NCBI GenBank assembly: GCA_021767245.1
Contig: JAASTO010000050.1
Coordinates: forward strand, 1-15,084
DNA length: 15,084 nt
Reading direction: 5' to 3'
Origin: Balneolaceae bacterium
GTDB lineage: Bacteria > Bacteroidota > Rhodothermia > Balneolales > Balneolaceae
Position numbers and translations under genes: made by a program. Shown in pieces: positions 13,361 through 15,084 of this stretch (position 1 is its first letter; every line of letters starts with the position of its first letter). The notes beneath the pieces were generated by a model that did not search any database, was not told the origin of the DNA, and saw only the letters and a list, made by a program, of their open reading frames with translations.

Positions 13361-15084
13361 ATGAACTTGAACAAATTTACGCTTAAAGCACAGGAAGCCG
13401 TTCAAAAAGCATTGGAGCTCGCACAAAGCGGGAACAATCAGGCGGTTGAACCGGCTCATATTTTGAAGGCTTTTCTGAGTGATCAGGACAGCATTGTAAA
13501 CACATTATTGGGTAAGCTTGGGGCCAATCCGTCAGCTATTAGTAAAGTAGTGGATTCCATTCTGGAACGTTTGCCAAAAGTACAGGGTGCATCTGTTTCG
13601 GGCCAATATCTTTCCAATACCAGTAAAGAGCTGTTTGATATAGCCCAGAAAGAAGGCACAAAGCTTGGAGATGAATATATCAGCTCGGAACATGTACTGA
13701 TCGGTATGGCAAGTATCAAAGGTGAGATCGCCAGCCTGTTGAATGATCAGAACGTGACCAGGGAAAATATCCTGAAAGTGCTTCAGGATGTCCGCGGAAA
13801 CCAAACGGTTGATGACCCCAATGCCGAAAGCCGGTATGGAGCCCTGAAAAAGTATGGCCGCGACCTGAATGAACTGGCTGAAAAGAATAAACTGGATCCC
13901 GTTATTGGCCGTGACCAGGAGATCCGGCGCGTGATGCAGATCCTGACCCGGCGTACCAAGAACAATCCTGTTTTAATCGGTGAGCCCGGGGTGGGTAAGA
14001 CCGCCATTGCAGAGGGTATGGCATTGCGAATTGTTCGCGGCGATGTGCCGGAAGGTCTTAAATCAAAGCGCATTGTAGCCCTTGATATGGGTTCACTGGT
14101 TGCCGGAACTAAGTTTCGTGGTGAGTTTGAAGAACGACTCAAAGCCGTGGTCAAGGACGTAAATGATTCTGATGGGGAAGTGATCCTCTTTATTGATGAA
14201 ATTCATACCCTGGTTGGCGCCGGAGCTACGGAAGGCGCCATGGATGCCGCCAACATCCTTAAGCCGGCACTGGCACGGGGAGAACTCCATGCCATCGGTG
14301 CCACCACCCTTGATGAATATCGAAAATACATTGAAAAAGACAAGGCTCTCGAACGCCGACTTCAAACCGTGTTGGTGGGTGAACCAAGTGTAGAAGATAC
14401 GGTTTCTATTCTAAGGGGATTGCAGGAGCGCTATGAAGTACATCATGGGGTTCGCATTACAGATGCAGCGGTTGTAGCAGCGGCAGAGCTTTCGCATCGT
14501 TACATCGCCGATCGGTTCCTGCCGGATAAAGCCATTGATCTGATCGATGAGGCTGCATCACGGTTACGCCTGCAAATTGATTCCCTGCCGGAGGAATTGG
14601 ACGCCATAGAACGACAGATCCGTCAGCTGGAGATCGAGCGAGAGGCCCTGAAACGCGAGAAGGATCAATCCAAGATGAAAGGCATCGAGAAGGAGCTGGC
14701 CGACCTTGAAGAGCAACGCAAAACTATGCGCGTTCAATGGGAACAGGAGAGAGAGCTCATCCAAAAGGTGCGTGATACCAAGCAGGCCATTGATGATGCC
14801 CGAAACGAAGCGGATAAAGCCGAGCGTCAGGGTAATTATGAGAAAGTTGCCGAATTGAGATATGGAACCATCACCAAACTGGAAGATGAGCTGGAAGAGG
14901 CTCAATCCAAACTGGATGAAATGCAGGAAGATCAATCCCTTCTGAAAGAGGAAGTAGATGCTGAGGATATTGCGGACATCGTATCCCGGTGGACGGGTAT
15001 TCCGGTGCGCAAGATGCTGCAAAGTGAGCGTAAGAAATTACTGCACCTGGAAGAGGTGCTGCATAAACGAGTGATCGGACAGGA
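13361..15084 (+). CDS. clpB: ATP-dependent disaggregase ClpB, N-terminal two thirds (runs off the window)
   Basis: ClpB is a hexameric AAA+ machine that pulls proteins out of aggregates in the cytoplasm together with DnaK; Hsp20 helps by keeping aggregates loose. The visible 574 codons begin MNLNKFTLKAQEAVQKAL and include the N-terminal substrate domain (about 1-145). The first AAA+ domain follows, with Walker A GEPGVGKT at 207-214 and Walker B ILFIDEIHT near 275-283. Next is the ClpB-specific coiled-coil M domain (about 395-525, rich in Glu, Lys and Gln). The start of the second AAA+ linker (DIVSRWTGIPVRKM and VIGQ) is the last part seen. The M domain separates it from ClpA and is long enough to be ClpB rather than ClpC. 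About 290 residues are missing. The start is fixed by AGGAG 8 nt upstream. Confidence 0.97.
   Translation, partial: MNLNKFTLKAQEAVQKALELAQSGNNQAVEPAHILKAFLSDQDSIVNTLLGKLGANPSAISKVVDSILERLPKVQGASVSGQYLSNTSKELFDIAQKEGTKLGDEYISSEHVLIGMASIKGEIASLLNDQNVTRENILKVLQDVRGNQTVDDPNAESRYGALKKYGRDLNELAEKNKLDPVIGRDQEIRRVMQILTRRTKNNPVLIGEPGVGKTAIAEGMALRIVRGDVPEGLKSKRIVALDMGSLVAGTKFRGEFEERLKAVVKDVNDSDGEVILFIDEIHTLVGAGATEGAMDAANILKPALARGELHAIGATTLDEYRKYIEKDKALERRLQTVLVGEPSVEDTVSILRGLQERYEVHHGVRITDAAVVAAAELSHRYIADRFLPDKAIDLIDEAASRLRLQIDSLPEELDAIERQIRQLEIEREALKREKDQSKMKGIEKELADLEEQRKTMRVQWEQERELIQKVRDTKQAIDDARNEADKAERQGNYEKVAELRYGTITKLEDELEEAQSKLDEMQEDQSLLKEEVDAEDIADIVSRWTGIPVRKMLQSERKKLLHLEEVLHKRVIGQ

Noticed and set aside
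14564..15022. 152-codon minus-strand open frame in clpB
   Set aside because: Leu/Phe-rich translation is the expected antisense of the Glu/Lys/Gln-rich ClpB coiled coil.

Overview
The window reads as a chromosomal segment of a moderately AT-rich, Gram-negative, Bacteroidota-related bacterium. My best guess is Balneolota or Rhodothermota. The reasons are Bacteroidota-like proteins (class II DAHP synthase, Hsp20, HtrA, ClpB) combined with SecD and SecF encoded as two separate genes, whereas many Bacteroidota have a fused SecDF. This placement is inference from gene content, not from a search.

Minus-strand block (1-8730), in transcription order: a response regulator fused to a class III adenylate cyclase (8730-7438); uvrA for nucleotide excision repair, with a TTG start (7178-4341); an unrecognised single-pass membrane protein (4281-3727); secD (3582-1768); secF (1727-816); a STAS anti-sigma-factor antagonist (791-450); a rho-independent terminator (400-424); and the 5' part of purA (387 to beyond position 1).

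Plus-strand block (8848-15084): a class II DAHP synthase (first step of the shikimate pathway), an Hsp20 small heat-shock protein, an HtrA/DegP-type periplasmic protease, and the first 574 codons of clpB. Hsp20, HtrA and ClpB form a protein-quality-control neighbourhood: holding of unfolded protein, periplasmic proteolysis and disaggregation. Hsp20 is preceded by a near-perfect sigma-54 (-24/-12) promoter and, about 105 bp upstream of the predicted start site, a dyad that looks like an enhancer-binding site. This is the clearest regulatory signal in the window.

The only long gene-free stretch is 12478-13360, between htrA and clpB, and it is densely structured. It holds two related terminator hairpins with compensating stem changes, a further nested hairpin, a 47-bp palindromic repeat, and a ~310-bp element (12851-13160) whose ends are inverted copies of one two-hairpin unit, like a REPIN or MITE. 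The last 200 bp is the clpB leader, with a possible 12-codon leader peptide and an AT-rich palindrome. No tRNA, rRNA, CRISPR array, transposase gene or prophage gene was seen.
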